From: a virus
IMG/VR virus record: IMGVR_UViG_3300033388_004729
Location: 1-60,124 of that record
Length of the DNA stretch: 60,124 nt
Strand: one strand, 5' to 3'
The position numbers were made by a program, and so were the translations under genes. The notes under the pieces were generated by a model. It saw nothing but the letters and a program-made list of their open reading frames with translations, was not told the DNA's origin and did no database searches. Below are positions 41,027 to 48,796 of the stretch, one piece after another; within the stretch, counting starts at the first letter, position 1; every line of letters starts with the position of its first letter.

Positions 41027-41675
41027 ATCCGCCCGGGATCGGAAGAAATGTGCTGATAAAATACGCAAATCCATTGTTAAATATGAAAATGATAAGATTC
41101 CACTCACAAAAATGGTGAAAGTAATTGAAGATTGTGGAATTGATTCTGAAAACTGGACACTCGATGAACAGCATAAACTAATGAAGTTTATTGACCAAAA
41201 CAAAATGTTTGTACATAGGAGATATGACGATGGTGACAATTCTACTCGATTCAAAGGTTTTACACATAATCCGACCCACACAGCAAAAGGGCGGTTTTTC
41301 CAGAATACAATTAAAAATACTATCCGTAAAGCACTACATCTTGCCGACTGGTATATTGTGAATAAGTATGATAAGGATGCATACGTTTATGATGACCTCC
41401 GGCTCAAAGGCATTGATGATTTTATGAATCAATATATTGATGATAAATTTCAACATGCAGAATATAAACTAGAGATCATGCACCAGGTCAGGCACATATT
41501 CTGTTTTATGATTAAAGAAGATCCATATTATACTTCGGTTGCATATGATTTCTTTAATCAGTTTATTAAGAAATATCCTACTGGTTTCACACTCACTAAA
41601 GAGGAGCAGTATAATTTTGACATGTGGCATACTGGAACATTTGAAGAGATTCAAGAGAAATATAAAAATCGATGA
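41016..41675 (+). CDS. Paralog of the capsid-cluster protein at 26593
   Basis: 219 residues; ATG 41016 after GGTGGTG is preferred to 41004. Blocks KGRFFQNTIKNTIRKALHL, KDAYVYDDLRL, EYKLEIMHQ, MIKEDPYYTS and FTLTKEEQYNF align in order with the gene at 26593. It has an added basic N-terminal domain (KDKSARDRKKCADKIRKSI). Unknown function; duplication and position on the opposite strand are notable. Confidence 0.7.
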   Translation: MKDKSARDRKKCADKIRKSIVKYENDKIPLTKMVKVIEDCGIDSENWTLDEQHKLMKFIDQNKMFVHRRYDDGDNSTRFKGFTHNPTHTAKGRFFQNTIKNTIRKALHLADWYIVNKYDKDAYVYDDLRLKGIDDFMNQYIDDKFQHAEYKLEIMHQVRHIFCFMIKEDPYYTSVAYDFFNQFIKKYPTGFTLTKEEQYNFDMWHTGTFEEIQEKYKNR

Positions 41676-41685
41676 GGTATATTTA

Positions 41686-42168
41686 ATGACAACAGACACA
41701 GAATATGATAATGGAATGTCACACGAAGTATTATCTGTGCGACATTATAAAGCAGGATATGAAGTGCGAACTGAAATATGTACAATTGAATCCGACCCAA
41801 GTATGCCAGTGACTATGAAATCTGCTTATAATAAGAATGGAGATTACATCGGCAATTCAAAAGCTGCATATCAAATCTGCCAAACACGCGGTATAATGCC
41901 CGAACCAATGAATGACAAAAGCCATATATGTTCAATTGGATTCTGTGAGAATGAACATAAATGGTACGGCTGGTCACATCGTGCAATGTATGGTTTTGGA
42001 ATTGGAGATATAGTAAAAGAAGGTGATTGCACAAATTCGTCAGGGTATATTGAGGAATATATTGATCAACATCCAGAATGTGATTTGAGTTTGCCTATAG
42101 GGTTTGAAGCGAAAACACTTAATGATGCAAAAAGAATGGCAATTGCGTTTGCCGATTCGGTAGGGTAA
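41686..42168 (+). CDS. Conserved phage-type hypothetical protein (160 aa)
   Basis: ATG 41686 behind GAGGTA. The segment GFCENEHKWYGWSHRAMYGF with GDIVKEGDC and later KTLNDAKRMAIAFADS is, from memory, a conserved block of a widespread phage hypothetical protein. Function unknown. The Cys and Trp-rich core suggests a small metal-bound fold. Confidence 0.65.
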   Translation: MTTDTEYDNGMSHEVLSVRHYKAGYEVRTEICTIESDPSMPVTMKSAYNKNGDYIGNSKAAYQICQTRGIMPEPMNDKSHICSIGFCENEHKWYGWSHRAMYGFGIGDIVKEGDCTNSSGYIEEYIDQHPECDLSLPIGFEAKTLNDAKRMAIAFADSVG

Positions 42169-42169
42169 A

Positions 42170-42370
42170 ATGGCCACAACTGAAGATGTCCGCGATTGTG
42201 GTGTGCCGTTTTATGGGCACTCTGTTGATACCAATGGGCTGGTTTCAGGATATGCATTACAATCGGGTGAGCCGCACACATCCAGTTGGATGCGCATGTG
42301 GATTGAAAATGAAACGGGTAAATTTGAAGTTATAATAGACACTGTAGGCATTGGTACAGCTGGTTTATGA
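42170..42370 (+). CDS. Hypothetical protein (66 aa)
   Basis: ATG directly behind the previous TAA. Beta-rich, Gly/Ser-rich sequence (VPFYGHSVDTNGLVSGYALQ, ETGKFEVIIDTVGIGTAG). No family recognised; overlap-free tight spacing within the rightward operon supports it. Confidence 0.55.
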   Translation: MATTEDVRDCGVPFYGHSVDTNGLVSGYALQSGEPHTSSWMRMWIENETGKFEVIIDTVGIGTAGL

Positions 42371-42389
42371 TAACAGGAGATGAAAGTTT

Positions 42390-42644
42390 ATGTTATTTGT
42401 TATAAGAAGAGCAAGTGAAAAACATGTTAATCCGTGTGCATATGCTATACAAAAATCATTCACATTAAAAAACAGATTTACAAATACAAGTCGCGTTCAT
42501 AAAGTATTGGATTGGGCTGTGATATTACATGACTTAGATGATTTAATGCAGTTGCGATATAGATGTGGTGCATTAATCATAACAGAATCACCATACGTTG
42601 AGGCACTGGGAGTTATCACAATAGATGATGTTTTCAAAGAATAA
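42390..42644 (+). CDS. Hypothetical protein (84 aa)
   Basis: ATG 42390 behind AGGAGATGAAAG. Alpha/beta protein (NPCAYAIQKSFTLKNRF, ALIITESPYVEALGVITIDD). No known motif. Confidence 0.55.
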   Translation: MLFVIRRASEKHVNPCAYAIQKSFTLKNRFTNTSRVHKVLDWAVILHDLDDLMQLRYRCGALIITESPYVEALGVITIDDVFKE

Positions 42645-42677
42645 AATGGCCACCAACGACTTACAAAATTATTTAAA

Positions 42678-43439
42678 ATGACCACAATTGAAAAACTCGA
42701 AACTCAGAATACCCGGGCAATCCGGCGGATATTACGCCGGTTTATGGGTGGAGTGGACGCATTATATTTTTCACCATCCTTTGACAGACTGCTCAAGAAG
42801 TTCTCTAAAAAATACACACCTGATGCCAAAAAAATAGTCCTGAAATCATATAAAGAAGGACACGTTGATGGCGGCAGGCAGATTAGACGGCACCTCGTGG
42901 CTGCAGCTAACCCGCATGAGGGCGTTGAAGACCCGCTCATATCAAAGTACACCGTAGCACTCATCAAATCATTGTCGATGATATTGGCCTCACAGAAGGA
43001 AGCAATGATTGTAGATTTGCAGTCATGGTATGCGGCCGGCTGGACATATGATCATATCAGTGCGGGACTCACATCATATTTCGATGATAATCCAGTTTCT
43101 GCAAATAAAATGGCGCGGACTATTACCAACGATGTTTTCAATCGAGCGACAGAACAGAGATATAAAGATTCTGGGGTTGTTGACGGTATAGAATTTGCCG
43201 CACATATCGATGCACGAACAAGTCAGATATGTCAGATGTTGGATGGGACTATATGGGCGCTGGACGACCCAGGGATTCGTAGACCGCCACAGCATTTCAA
43301 CTGCCGATCAAGATTAAAACCGTACTTCGGCACAGTCCCAGGTGCCCGAGATTATACGAAAGATTTCCCACCCGCGTTCATCGAAGAGGCAGAAGAAACA
43401 GCCACGGTTTTCAAAACCAAATACTGGGATGTAGATTAA
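42678..43439 (+). CDS. Phage head morphogenesis protein (Mu F / SPP1 gp7 family)
   Basis: 253 residues. The MuF-type C-terminal core is clear: GVVDGIEFAAHIDARTSQIC, MLDGTIWALDD, RPPQHFNCRSRLKPYF (A-x-x-D-x-R-T-x-x-C ... PP-x-H-x-N-C-R-S). The N-terminal 150 residues are helical. MuF proteins are carried in the head and needed for proper assembly or DNA ejection. Here the gene is on the opposite strand from other head genes and lacks the toxin extensions seen in some MuF proteins. Confidence 0.88.
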   Translation: MTTIEKLETQNTRAIRRILRRFMGGVDALYFSPSFDRLLKKFSKKYTPDAKKIVLKSYKEGHVDGGRQIRRHLVAAANPHEGVEDPLISKYTVALIKSLSMILASQKEAMIVDLQSWYAAGWTYDHISAGLTSYFDDNPVSANKMARTITNDVFNRATEQRYKDSGVVDGIEFAAHIDARTSQICQMLDGTIWALDDPGIRRPPQHFNCRSRLKPYFGTVPGARDYTKDFPPAFIEEAEETATVFKTKYWDVD

Positions 43440-43440
43440 T

Positions 43441-43683
43441 ATGAGTGAAAATATAAATACGGTGATTTGTACAGTTTCAACAAACAATTGGTTTACGGAA
43501 CCCACCGGATTTATGACCCCAGAAGAAATAGTGCAAGACTTAAAAAAGTTTGAAATTAAATATAATATGAGTTCATCGGCTTTTTATGAAAGATGGAAGA
43601 AACGAGATGCAAATGACATATCTGATAGTATAGAATGGACAATACTTTATACAACTTTATTAAATTATTTTAATGAGGATTAA
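43441..43683 (+). CDS. Hypothetical protein (80 aa)
   Basis: ATG just behind the MuF stop. Contains VICTVSTNNWFTEPTGFMTP and a helical end with FYERWKKRDANDISDSIEW. Follows phage small-protein composition. No family recognised. Confidence 0.55.
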   Translation: MSENINTVICTVSTNNWFTEPTGFMTPEEIVQDLKKFEIKYNMSSSAFYERWKKRDANDISDSIEWTILYTTLLNYFNED

Positions 43684-43684
43684 T

Positions 43685-43876
43685 ATGACCAAACGAAAAT
43701 ATTGTATAAACTGTGAGCAGTATGTTACAAAGACGAGGGGAATGCAACTGAGTATTTTAGTACTATTCTTATTATTCTTTATAGTACCTGGAATATTCTA
43801 TTTCTTTTTTATGTTGGGGAAAGGTGGAATGTGCCCGCTATGTGGTAGTAAAAATTGGGGCAAACCGGACAAATAA
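43685..43876 (+). CDS. Membrane-anchored zinc-ribbon protein (63 aa)
   Basis: ATG 43685 after GAGGATTAAT. CINC near residue 7, a single membrane span (ILVLFLLFFIVPGIFYFFFM) and CPLCGSKNWG near residue 52: the two halves of a zinc ribbon split by a membrane hairpin. Last gene of the rightward island, converging on a leftward gene. Confidence 0.6.
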   Translation: MTKRKYCINCEQYVTKTRGMQLSILVLFLLFFIVPGIFYFFFMLGKGGMCPLCGSKNWGKPDK

Positions 43877-43894
43877 TAGAATAGTAAACTATAT

Positions 43895-44332
43895 TTAATC
43901 CTTTACATCTCTAAAATCGGTAATCCACTTTGTACCATCCCATATTTGGCCAACATTCATCAACTCTACCAACTCATCGACGGTATAATTCCATTTTGTT
44001 GCAAATTGTCCTAAACCCCGATAATACCAGTCACTGTCTATGGACACCTCAACGAGAATATATCCAGATTTTGAAATTGACAGTTTATATTCAAGACCAT
44101 TGAGAGGGGACACATATATTTTTGAATCTCCAAATGTAAGCTCACCATCCAGCTTCTCTGTACGTTTTATGTCTCGCACTTTGTAAAAATGATATGCAAT
44201 TATCAAGCTTGCCATTTCACCCTCGGTGGGACATTCTAGTTTTTTTGCATCAACTGGCTCTCCCGATTCTGCTCCCATCTTTTGAGCTACGTATTCGCTC
44301 ATTTCTTTGTATGATATTTTTTTGTTATCCAT
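43895..44332 (-). CDS. Hypothetical protein (145 aa)
   Basis: ATG 44332 behind GGTGGTAG. Helical N-terminus (ISYKEMSEYVAQKMGAES) and beta core (LTFGDSKIYVSPLNGLEYKL, GYILVEVSIDSDWYYRG). The gene lies downstream of tail-completion genes. No family recognised. Confidence 0.6.
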   Translation of the reverse strand: MDNKKISYKEMSEYVAQKMGAESGEPVDAKKLECPTEGEMASLIIAYHFYKVRDIKRTEKLDGELTFGDSKIYVSPLNGLEYKLSISKSGYILVEVSIDSDWYYRGLGQFATKWNYTVDELVELMNVGQIWDGTKWITDFRDVKD

Positions 44333-44384
44333 TTCTACCACCTAATTTAATATAAACGCAAAACTAATAGCTGTTGCGATTAAT

Positions 44385-44421
44385 ATCGCAGACCAACATC
44401 CACTAAAACAAGGATTGAAAC
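44385..44421 (+). CRISPR. Solitary CRISPR repeat unit, Methanosarcina-type
   Basis: A 37-base segment ends ATCCACTAAAACAAGGATTG followed by AAAC, the 3' half that I recall as characteristic of Methanosarcina CRISPR repeats, including the ATTGAAAC crRNA handle. Its 5' half (TCGCAGACCAACATC) is similar in outline but less matching. Only one copy is found, so this is not an array; no cas gene is present. A spacer-length stretch (44422-44456) follows and overlaps the 3' end of the RHH gene at 44438. It is antisense to the surrounding genes. Identity of the repeat is from memory and needs a database check. Confidence 0.72.
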
Positions 44422-44437
44422 TTCATAATACCCATAT

Positions 44438-44551
44438 TCATGTCTCCCTTTCCAACTTCTCTTCAATCGCTTCCTTAATAAATTTTTGTTTGTCGTTACC
44501 AGTTGAAATGACCTTCGCTATTACTTCATCAGGGACATAGATTGTTGCCAT
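44438..44551 (-). CDS. Small RHH-type regulator (37 aa)
   Basis: MATIYVPDEVIAKVISTGND then KFIKEAIEEKLERE: a short beta strand and two helices of an RHH repressor or antitoxin. Starts with no ribosome site just below an operator-like palindrome and TATA box (44558-44584). Probably autoregulated. Its stop overlaps a short frame that ends within the CRISPR repeat. Confidence 0.65.
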   Translation of the reverse strand: MATIYVPDEVIAKVISTGNDKQKFIKEAIEEKLERET

Positions 44552-44557
44552 AATAAT

Positions 44558-44584
44558 ATTAATATTAGTATTAATATTATATAT
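44558..44584 (-). promoter_or_regulatory. TATA box and palindromic operator of the RHH gene
   Basis: An 18-base near-palindrome ATTAATATTAGTATTAAT at 44558-44575 lies between a TATA-like run (44574-44584) and the ATG at 44551. The core TTAGTATTAAT recurs upstream of the RHH gene at 57287, suggesting related repressors share a site. Confidence 0.5.
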
Positions 44585-44612
44585 GTGTTGTGGTTACTAA
44601 AAGGGATAATCG

Positions 44613-44819
44613 TTACTCAGTAAAATAATTATATCCTTTGTGCTCTTCGGTAGTGTCATCATCGTCTAGAAGTTCAAATGGTAAGAAATATAACTCCGGT
44701 ACACCACTACAATCTATCTGACTCAGATATGGGTTCTTAAATTTATATGCTTCTTCGATATTCTCCCAAAAATAATCTACAAATTCCAAATACCATTTTT
44801 TTATTGTATCAAACATCAT
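44613..44819 (-). CDS. Hypothetical protein (68 aa)
   Basis: Start ATGATG overlaps the stop of the tail-completion-like gene. Aromatic, acidic sequence (KWYLEFVDYFWENIEEAY, LLDDDDTTEEHKG). Last gene of the neck operon before an AT-rich gap. No family recognised. Confidence 0.55.
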   Translation of the reverse strand: MMFDTIKKWYLEFVDYFWENIEEAYKFKNPYLSQIDCSGVPELYFLPFELLDDDDTTEEHKGYNYFTE

Positions 44820-45256
44820 ATCAACTTATATAATATATGTACTTCAAACCGCATCCGGGATATTTTCTCTTCCAGGTCTGATAAATTTATTGCCTGTTTC
44901 GTAGATAATACTTTCAGTCCGTTATCAATTAATGCCGCATCAAACGACTGCTTAAACCAAACCAGCAGTTCCCGGGCAATATGTTTTGCAATCCTAATAC
45001 CCTGGATTCCATTGACATGATCCATATATGAATATATATCAACAGATAATACGGCATAGTCTCTTTCTTCCCGCACACCGACAGAACTTTCCATTAAAAC
45101 AGGGTCGATAATATAATTGAGTGTAATCACCGGACTAGCAATCACACCATCCCAGCTGTCAGAATCTGTTACAAATGCAGTATAACTATTTCCACCGATT
45201 GTATATGATTTCTCAATATTTGTGAATACTGCTAAAGTTTGTGTTTCTGTTAGCAT
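44816..45256 (-). CDS. Tail completion/terminator-like protein (146 aa)
   Basis: Alpha/beta protein with RDYAVLSVDIYSYMDHVNG and helix HIARELLVWFKQSF followed by strands, the layout of gpU/gp17-type tail terminator proteins that sit between head-tail joining proteins and tail tube. Assignment by gene order only. Confidence 0.55.
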   Translation of the reverse strand: MLTETQTLAVFTNIEKSYTIGGNSYTAFVTDSDSWDGVIASPVITLNYIIDPVLMESSVGVREERDYAVLSVDIYSYMDHVNGIQGIRIAKHIARELLVWFKQSFDAALIDNGLKVLSTKQAINLSDLEEKISRMRFEVHILYKLI

Positions 45257-45709
45257 TCAATCCAACCCCTTGAATTTATTATCAATCATAAATACCTTAA
45301 ACTCATCATAAGTATATGGTGTGCCTATTTCACTGTGGAGATAATGCCGCATGTGAGCTATCAGTCTGTTAATATTCCAAAATGCATCTGGATACTCGAT
45401 ATCGACGGCATCAACAAGATCAACCAGTATAATATCCGGATCACCACGAACCGTAATAACCATAAAGTGAAGAATCGGCTGGACATCCTCGCCATCAAGT
45501 TCGTAATAATTCATGGGATTAGTTGAAAATATAATATCTTCTTTCATGGATTCGATTTTCAAGTCAATCGAAGCCTCGCTTGGAAGTGTGCCATCTACGA
45601 TAAATGATTTAGTATATTGTACATTTGTGGATGTATCTTCAAACCGCGCTTGAATTCTCACACCTGGTAATAACTCTTCACGTGATAGTTCAAAATATTC
45701 AACAGTCAT
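45257..45709 (-). CDS. Neck/tail protein of unknown role (150 aa)
   Basis: Beta N-terminal half (LPGVRIQARFEDTSTNVQYT) and helical C-terminus (WNINRLIAHMRHYLHSEIGT). Overlaps the gp10-like gene by ATGA. Part of the connector run; no family recognised. Confidence 0.55.
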   Translation of the reverse strand: MTVEYFELSREELLPGVRIQARFEDTSTNVQYTKSFIVDGTLPSEASIDLKIESMKEDIIFSTNPMNYYELDGEDVQPILHFMVITVRGDPDIILVDLVDAVDIEYPDAFWNINRLIAHMRHYLHSEIGTPYTYDEFKVFMIDNKFKGLD

Positions 45710-46137
45710 ATCTTACCTTTTTTGACAGCATCCTTAATCCAATCAATCGCATCTTTACGAACATCATCTTTATTCTCTTCGAACACTGGTCGAAGTAACG
45801 GGCGCGCTGGTATTTTAGATGTGCCATATTCAAGCCGCATCGCCCGATCAGCTAATTCCCCTCCATCCACCCAGCCAGAGCGCACATGGTCCCCCTCTAC
45901 TTTAAATTTAATTGCACCCTCTGTTGCAGCTGTGTGATACCACTGCTTACCATGACCTTTAAATTCAGCCCATTCCTGGGATAGTGGCGCCCATTCACCG
46001 CGACCATGTTGTATCCCCTCAACCAGTTTACCCTCGAACCGAACACCAATTGAATTTAATAGTTTTTTCTGTTGTGATGTAGATAATCCATCGATGACCT
46101 TCGGAATATTATTCTTTATAGAAACTGTCTTAGTCAC
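45706..46137 (-). CDS. HK97 gp10-like tail/neck protein
   Basis: 143 residues from a GTG start overlapping the upstream TGA (GTGA). VRFEGKLVEGIQHGRGEWAP and ADRAMRLEYGTSKIPARPLL, with the Y-G-T-x-K-x-x-A-R-P-x-L signature, are diagnostic of HK97 gp10 family (PF04883) neck proteins. Confirms the head-tail joining module. Confidence 0.85.
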   Translation of the reverse strand: MTKTVSIKNNIPKVIDGLSTSQQKKLLNSIGVRFEGKLVEGIQHGRGEWAPLSQEWAEFKGHGKQWYHTAATEGAIKFKVEGDHVRSGWVDGGELADRAMRLEYGTSKIPARPLLRPVFEENKDDVRKDAIDWIKDAVKKGKI

Positions 46138-46547
46138 CGCTCTTCCCTCCGAACTAAGAAATAATTACGTCCCCATGGTGTAAGTTTCTTAGCTTCGGTC
46201 AGCATCTTATTCCATGCAACTATGCGCCAGTAAGATTTAGTGTCTCCATCGGTATCATCGTAAACTTCTAAAATATCTTCAACTGCAATATCACAATCAC
46301 AATGACATGCAAAATATAAATCCCCCGTCTGGAACTTACCACCCATCATATTTTCAATAGTCTCAATTGTCATCCGAAGTTTTAAGTCGCCGATGCCGAG
46401 ATATCCGACGACTGCGACTGAGGAAGTAGTTTCAGCGGTCCATTCCCCTGTGGACTGGTTAGTTGCGCCTCCTGCTGTAACTCTTATTCGATTCACAGTA
46501 TATGGATAATTAGAGATTGTGAACGGTGTCCAGTCGTCGCAGGCCAT
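46134..46547 (-). CDS. Head closure/stopper-like protein (137 aa)
   Basis: Beta-barrel-like sequence (RIRVTAGGATNQSTGEW, VVGYLGIGDLKLRMTIE, EVYDDTDGDTKSYWRIVAWN) in the slot normally held by head closure proteins just before gp10. Cys pair CHCDC is odd. Assignment from position. Confidence 0.6.
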   Translation of the reverse strand: MACDDWTPFTISNYPYTVNRIRVTAGGATNQSTGEWTAETTSSVAVVGYLGIGDLKLRMTIETIENMMGGKFQTGDLYFACHCDCDIAVEDILEVYDDTDGDTKSYWRIVAWNKMLTEAKKLTPWGRNYFLVRREER

Positions 46548-46587
46548 GGATAGTAATTATCCCCACCGTTTAAATGTTTTTGTATTA

Positions 46588-46773
46588 TCATACCATTCTG
46601 TATATGAAATTGTGTGGTGTCTTATTATTGCATGCCGTGCTGTAAAAGTTATCCATTACTTTATCGGCAGCCACAGATAGTATTTTTAGCTTATTTTGAT
46701 TATGGTTTATTTCTGCTATGGTGGGGCGATAGACCGATTTCGTTTTCCAAATATATAATCTAATATTTGACAC
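46588..46773 (-). CDS. Doubtful small ORF after the CCA-adding enzyme (61 aa)
   Basis: A GTG-initiated frame (MSNIRLYIWKTKSVYRPTI) that begins a few bases past the enzyme's stop. No ribosome site and no other support; an alternative 19-codon ATG frame overlaps it. Retained at low weight because the 230-base gap otherwise has nothing. Confidence 0.25.
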   Translation of the reverse strand: MSNIRLYIWKTKSVYRPTIAEINHNQNKLKILSVAADKVMDNFYSTACNNKTPHNFIYRMV

Positions 46774-46779
46774 ATAATC

Positions 46780-48078
46780 TTATCCACAATTCATGGTTTT
46801 TATATATTCAATTGCTTCTGTTCTTGATGTTATTATCCTATCAAGTTGAAGATTTTCTACTTTGGTTATGATTTTAGATATTATTGGACCGGGCGGAATC
46901 CCCAATGCCATAACATCGTGCCCTGTTATCAATCGCTCGTTTGTTCCTTTTATTTCGGCGTGTGTGCAAGAGTTTATATATTCTAATATTTTAGTTGGCA
47001 ATGTAGTTTTTACCATACTGTCCGCTTTCAACAATTCTAATAATTCATAGAACAACGGCTCCTGAATCAAACGTATCTTTTTTGCATTTCTTAATTCATC
47101 AAATCTATGGATTATCATGTGGTTTGCTACCAACCACGAAACATTACTTACAACACTTTTCTGGAATTTCAGTCTTTTTAATATTTCATTGGCCATTTTG
47201 CACCCCACTACTTCATGTCCACTAAAATGATAATTGTCCCATGTGGGTGGCTTGCCAACATCATGAAGCAAGGTTGCTAATCTAAGCTCCAATGACGCTT
47301 CTTTAGGCAATGATGATAAAGCAATCAATGTGTGTTCATATATGTCCTTTTCTGGATGATATTTGTGCGAACCCGCTTTAAGATTCTTCATTGCTTCTAT
47401 TTCAGGAATTATTTTATATAACAATCCTGTTTTATCAAGAAGTTCAAAACCACGAATATTATACTCGGACATTAATATTTTTACAAACTCGTTGCGTATC
47501 CTTTCATTAGATATTCTAGCAAGGTTTTGTGTTTGTATTTCATCCAATACACGTTTTTTTATCTTGAAATCAAGAACAGTTGCAAGGCGTACTGCCCTAA
47601 CGATTCTTAATTTATCCTCATCAAATCGCAACTTTGGATCCCCTACGGTATCGATCCAACCATATTTAATATCCTCTTCACCACCAAACATATCAATTAA
47701 TATCATTTTAGAATTCATTGCCATTGCATTAATTTTAAAGTCGCGTCTTGACAAATCTTCTTTTATATTATCTGAAAATACTACATCACAATGCCTGCCA
47801 TCACAATTTATATCCCTTCTATATGTCGTTATTTCAAAACACTTATTTTCAATCACAACTGTAACAGTTCCATGCGATACCCCTGTAGGAATGACTTTAT
47901 CAAACAATTTCATAACCATTCCAGGTCGTGCGTTTGTTGCAAAATCAAAATCGGTTGGTGGTTTATTTAGCAATAAATCCCGAACTGCTCCACCAACCAA
48001 AAAACATTCAAATCCTGCATGTTCAAGTGTTGTAAATATATGCTTTATATTCCTATCTACAAGACACATACAAATCAT
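46780..48078 (-). CDS. Class II (bacterial-type) CCA-adding enzyme / poly(A) polymerase family with HD domain
   Basis: 432 residues. N-terminal nucleotidyltransferase: FLVGGAVRDLLLNKPPTDFD (motif with catalytic Asp pair DFD), THGTVTVV-like HGTVTVVIEN, RRDFKINAMA and RFDEDKLRIVRAVR. C-terminal HD: LATLLHDVGKPPTW. This is the bacterial/eukaryotic class II enzyme that adds CCA to tRNA 3' ends. Archaea normally use the unrelated class I enzyme. Lateral origin is therefore likely. No tRNA gene was seen in the window. It could repair tRNAs in infected cells or have another RNA-tailing job. Confidence 0.9.
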   Translation of the reverse strand: MICMCLVDRNIKHIFTTLEHAGFECFLVGGAVRDLLLNKPPTDFDFATNARPGMVMKLFDKVIPTGVSHGTVTVVIENKCFEITTYRRDINCDGRHCDVVFSDNIKEDLSRRDFKINAMAMNSKMILIDMFGGEEDIKYGWIDTVGDPKLRFDEDKLRIVRAVRLATVLDFKIKKRVLDEIQTQNLARISNERIRNEFVKILMSEYNIRGFELLDKTGLLYKIIPEIEAMKNLKAGSHKYHPEKDIYEHTLIALSSLPKEASLELRLATLLHDVGKPPTWDNYHFSGHEVVGCKMANEILKRLKFQKSVVSNVSWLVANHMIIHRFDELRNAKKIRLIQEPLFYELLELLKADSMVKTTLPTKILEYINSCTHAEIKGTNERLITGHDVMALGIPPGPIISKIITKVENLQLDRIITSRTEAIEYIKTMNCG

Positions 48079-48093
48079 AAAATCCCTCCATAT

Positions 48094-48513
48094 TTAACAT
48101 TTATAACCCTCTTTGTAATATTTTTCCTTTTTATTCAAATATACCTTTAAGTACACTTTATTTAACATGAATTTATATATTTTCCAATGAATGAATCGTA
48201 GGTTTTTATTCCAGAAAGTTTTACAGTTTGTTACAATTATATCATTTCCATCTTCGTGTAGTGGAATTTTTGTTATAAATGATTTCTGTTTTGCAAAATA
48301 ACCTCCATCAATTTTAGAATTATATCTTTTATCACAAAACAAATATTTATTTGAAATACCGATAACTCGCCCCAATCTTTCTTGATAAAATGCAACTTCA
48401 ACCCTAGAATTATCTTTTAAAAATTTTCCTGCCACGTTCCCACATTTACAGTGTTTGAACTGTCCCCGGAGTTGTATAACATCTTTGCATACTTTACAAT
48501 ATATTAATTTCAT
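48094..48513 (-). CDS. Hypothetical protein with N-terminal zinc ribbon (139 aa)
   Basis: CKVC near residue 6 and HCKC near residue 22 form a zinc ribbon, followed by a beta domain (RVEVAFYQERLGRVIGISN) and a basic, aromatic C-terminus (FIHWKIYKFMLNKVYLKVYLNKK). Immediately upstream of the CCA-enzyme gene in the same operon. No family recognised. Confidence 0.6.
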   Translation of the reverse strand: MKLIYCKVCKDVIQLRGQFKHCKCGNVAGKFLKDNSRVEVAFYQERLGRVIGISNKYLFCDKRYNSKIDGGYFAKQKSFITKIPLHEDGNDIIVTNCKTFWNKNLRFIHWKIYKFMLNKVYLKVYLNKKEKYYKEGYKC

Positions 48514-48538
48514 TATATAATCACCTGATAATAATCAT

Positions 48539-48793
48539 TTATTTGCTCATTCCCCGCCGTAACAATTTCAAATGCAATCTAATTATATCTTGCTCATTGG
48601 TTTGTTTATATCGATATCTATATTCTGAATATATATCACATGCCTTACTATTCAATAACCATGAACGAAGACTATCTGCACTTACTTTGTATTTCTCAGT
48701 AAGATTATCCATGTTTCTTTCGATTAGCCCGCCATGCATATAAATATCATATATTATCGTTTCAAGTGTGGCATTGTCTACTGATTTGCTCAT
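48539..48793 (-). CDS. Small helical HTH-like protein (84 aa)
   Basis: The stretch NLTEKYKVSADSLRSWLLNS has helix-turn-helix spacing and the protein is basic at its end (LKLLRRGMSK). ATG 48793 sits behind GGTGAT. Could be a regulator; unassigned. Confidence 0.55.
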   Translation of the reverse strand: MSKSVDNATLETIIYDIYMHGGLIERNMDNLTEKYKVSADSLRSWLLNSKACDIYSEYRYRYKQTNEQDIIRLHLKLLRRGMSK

Positions 48794-48796
48794 AAA

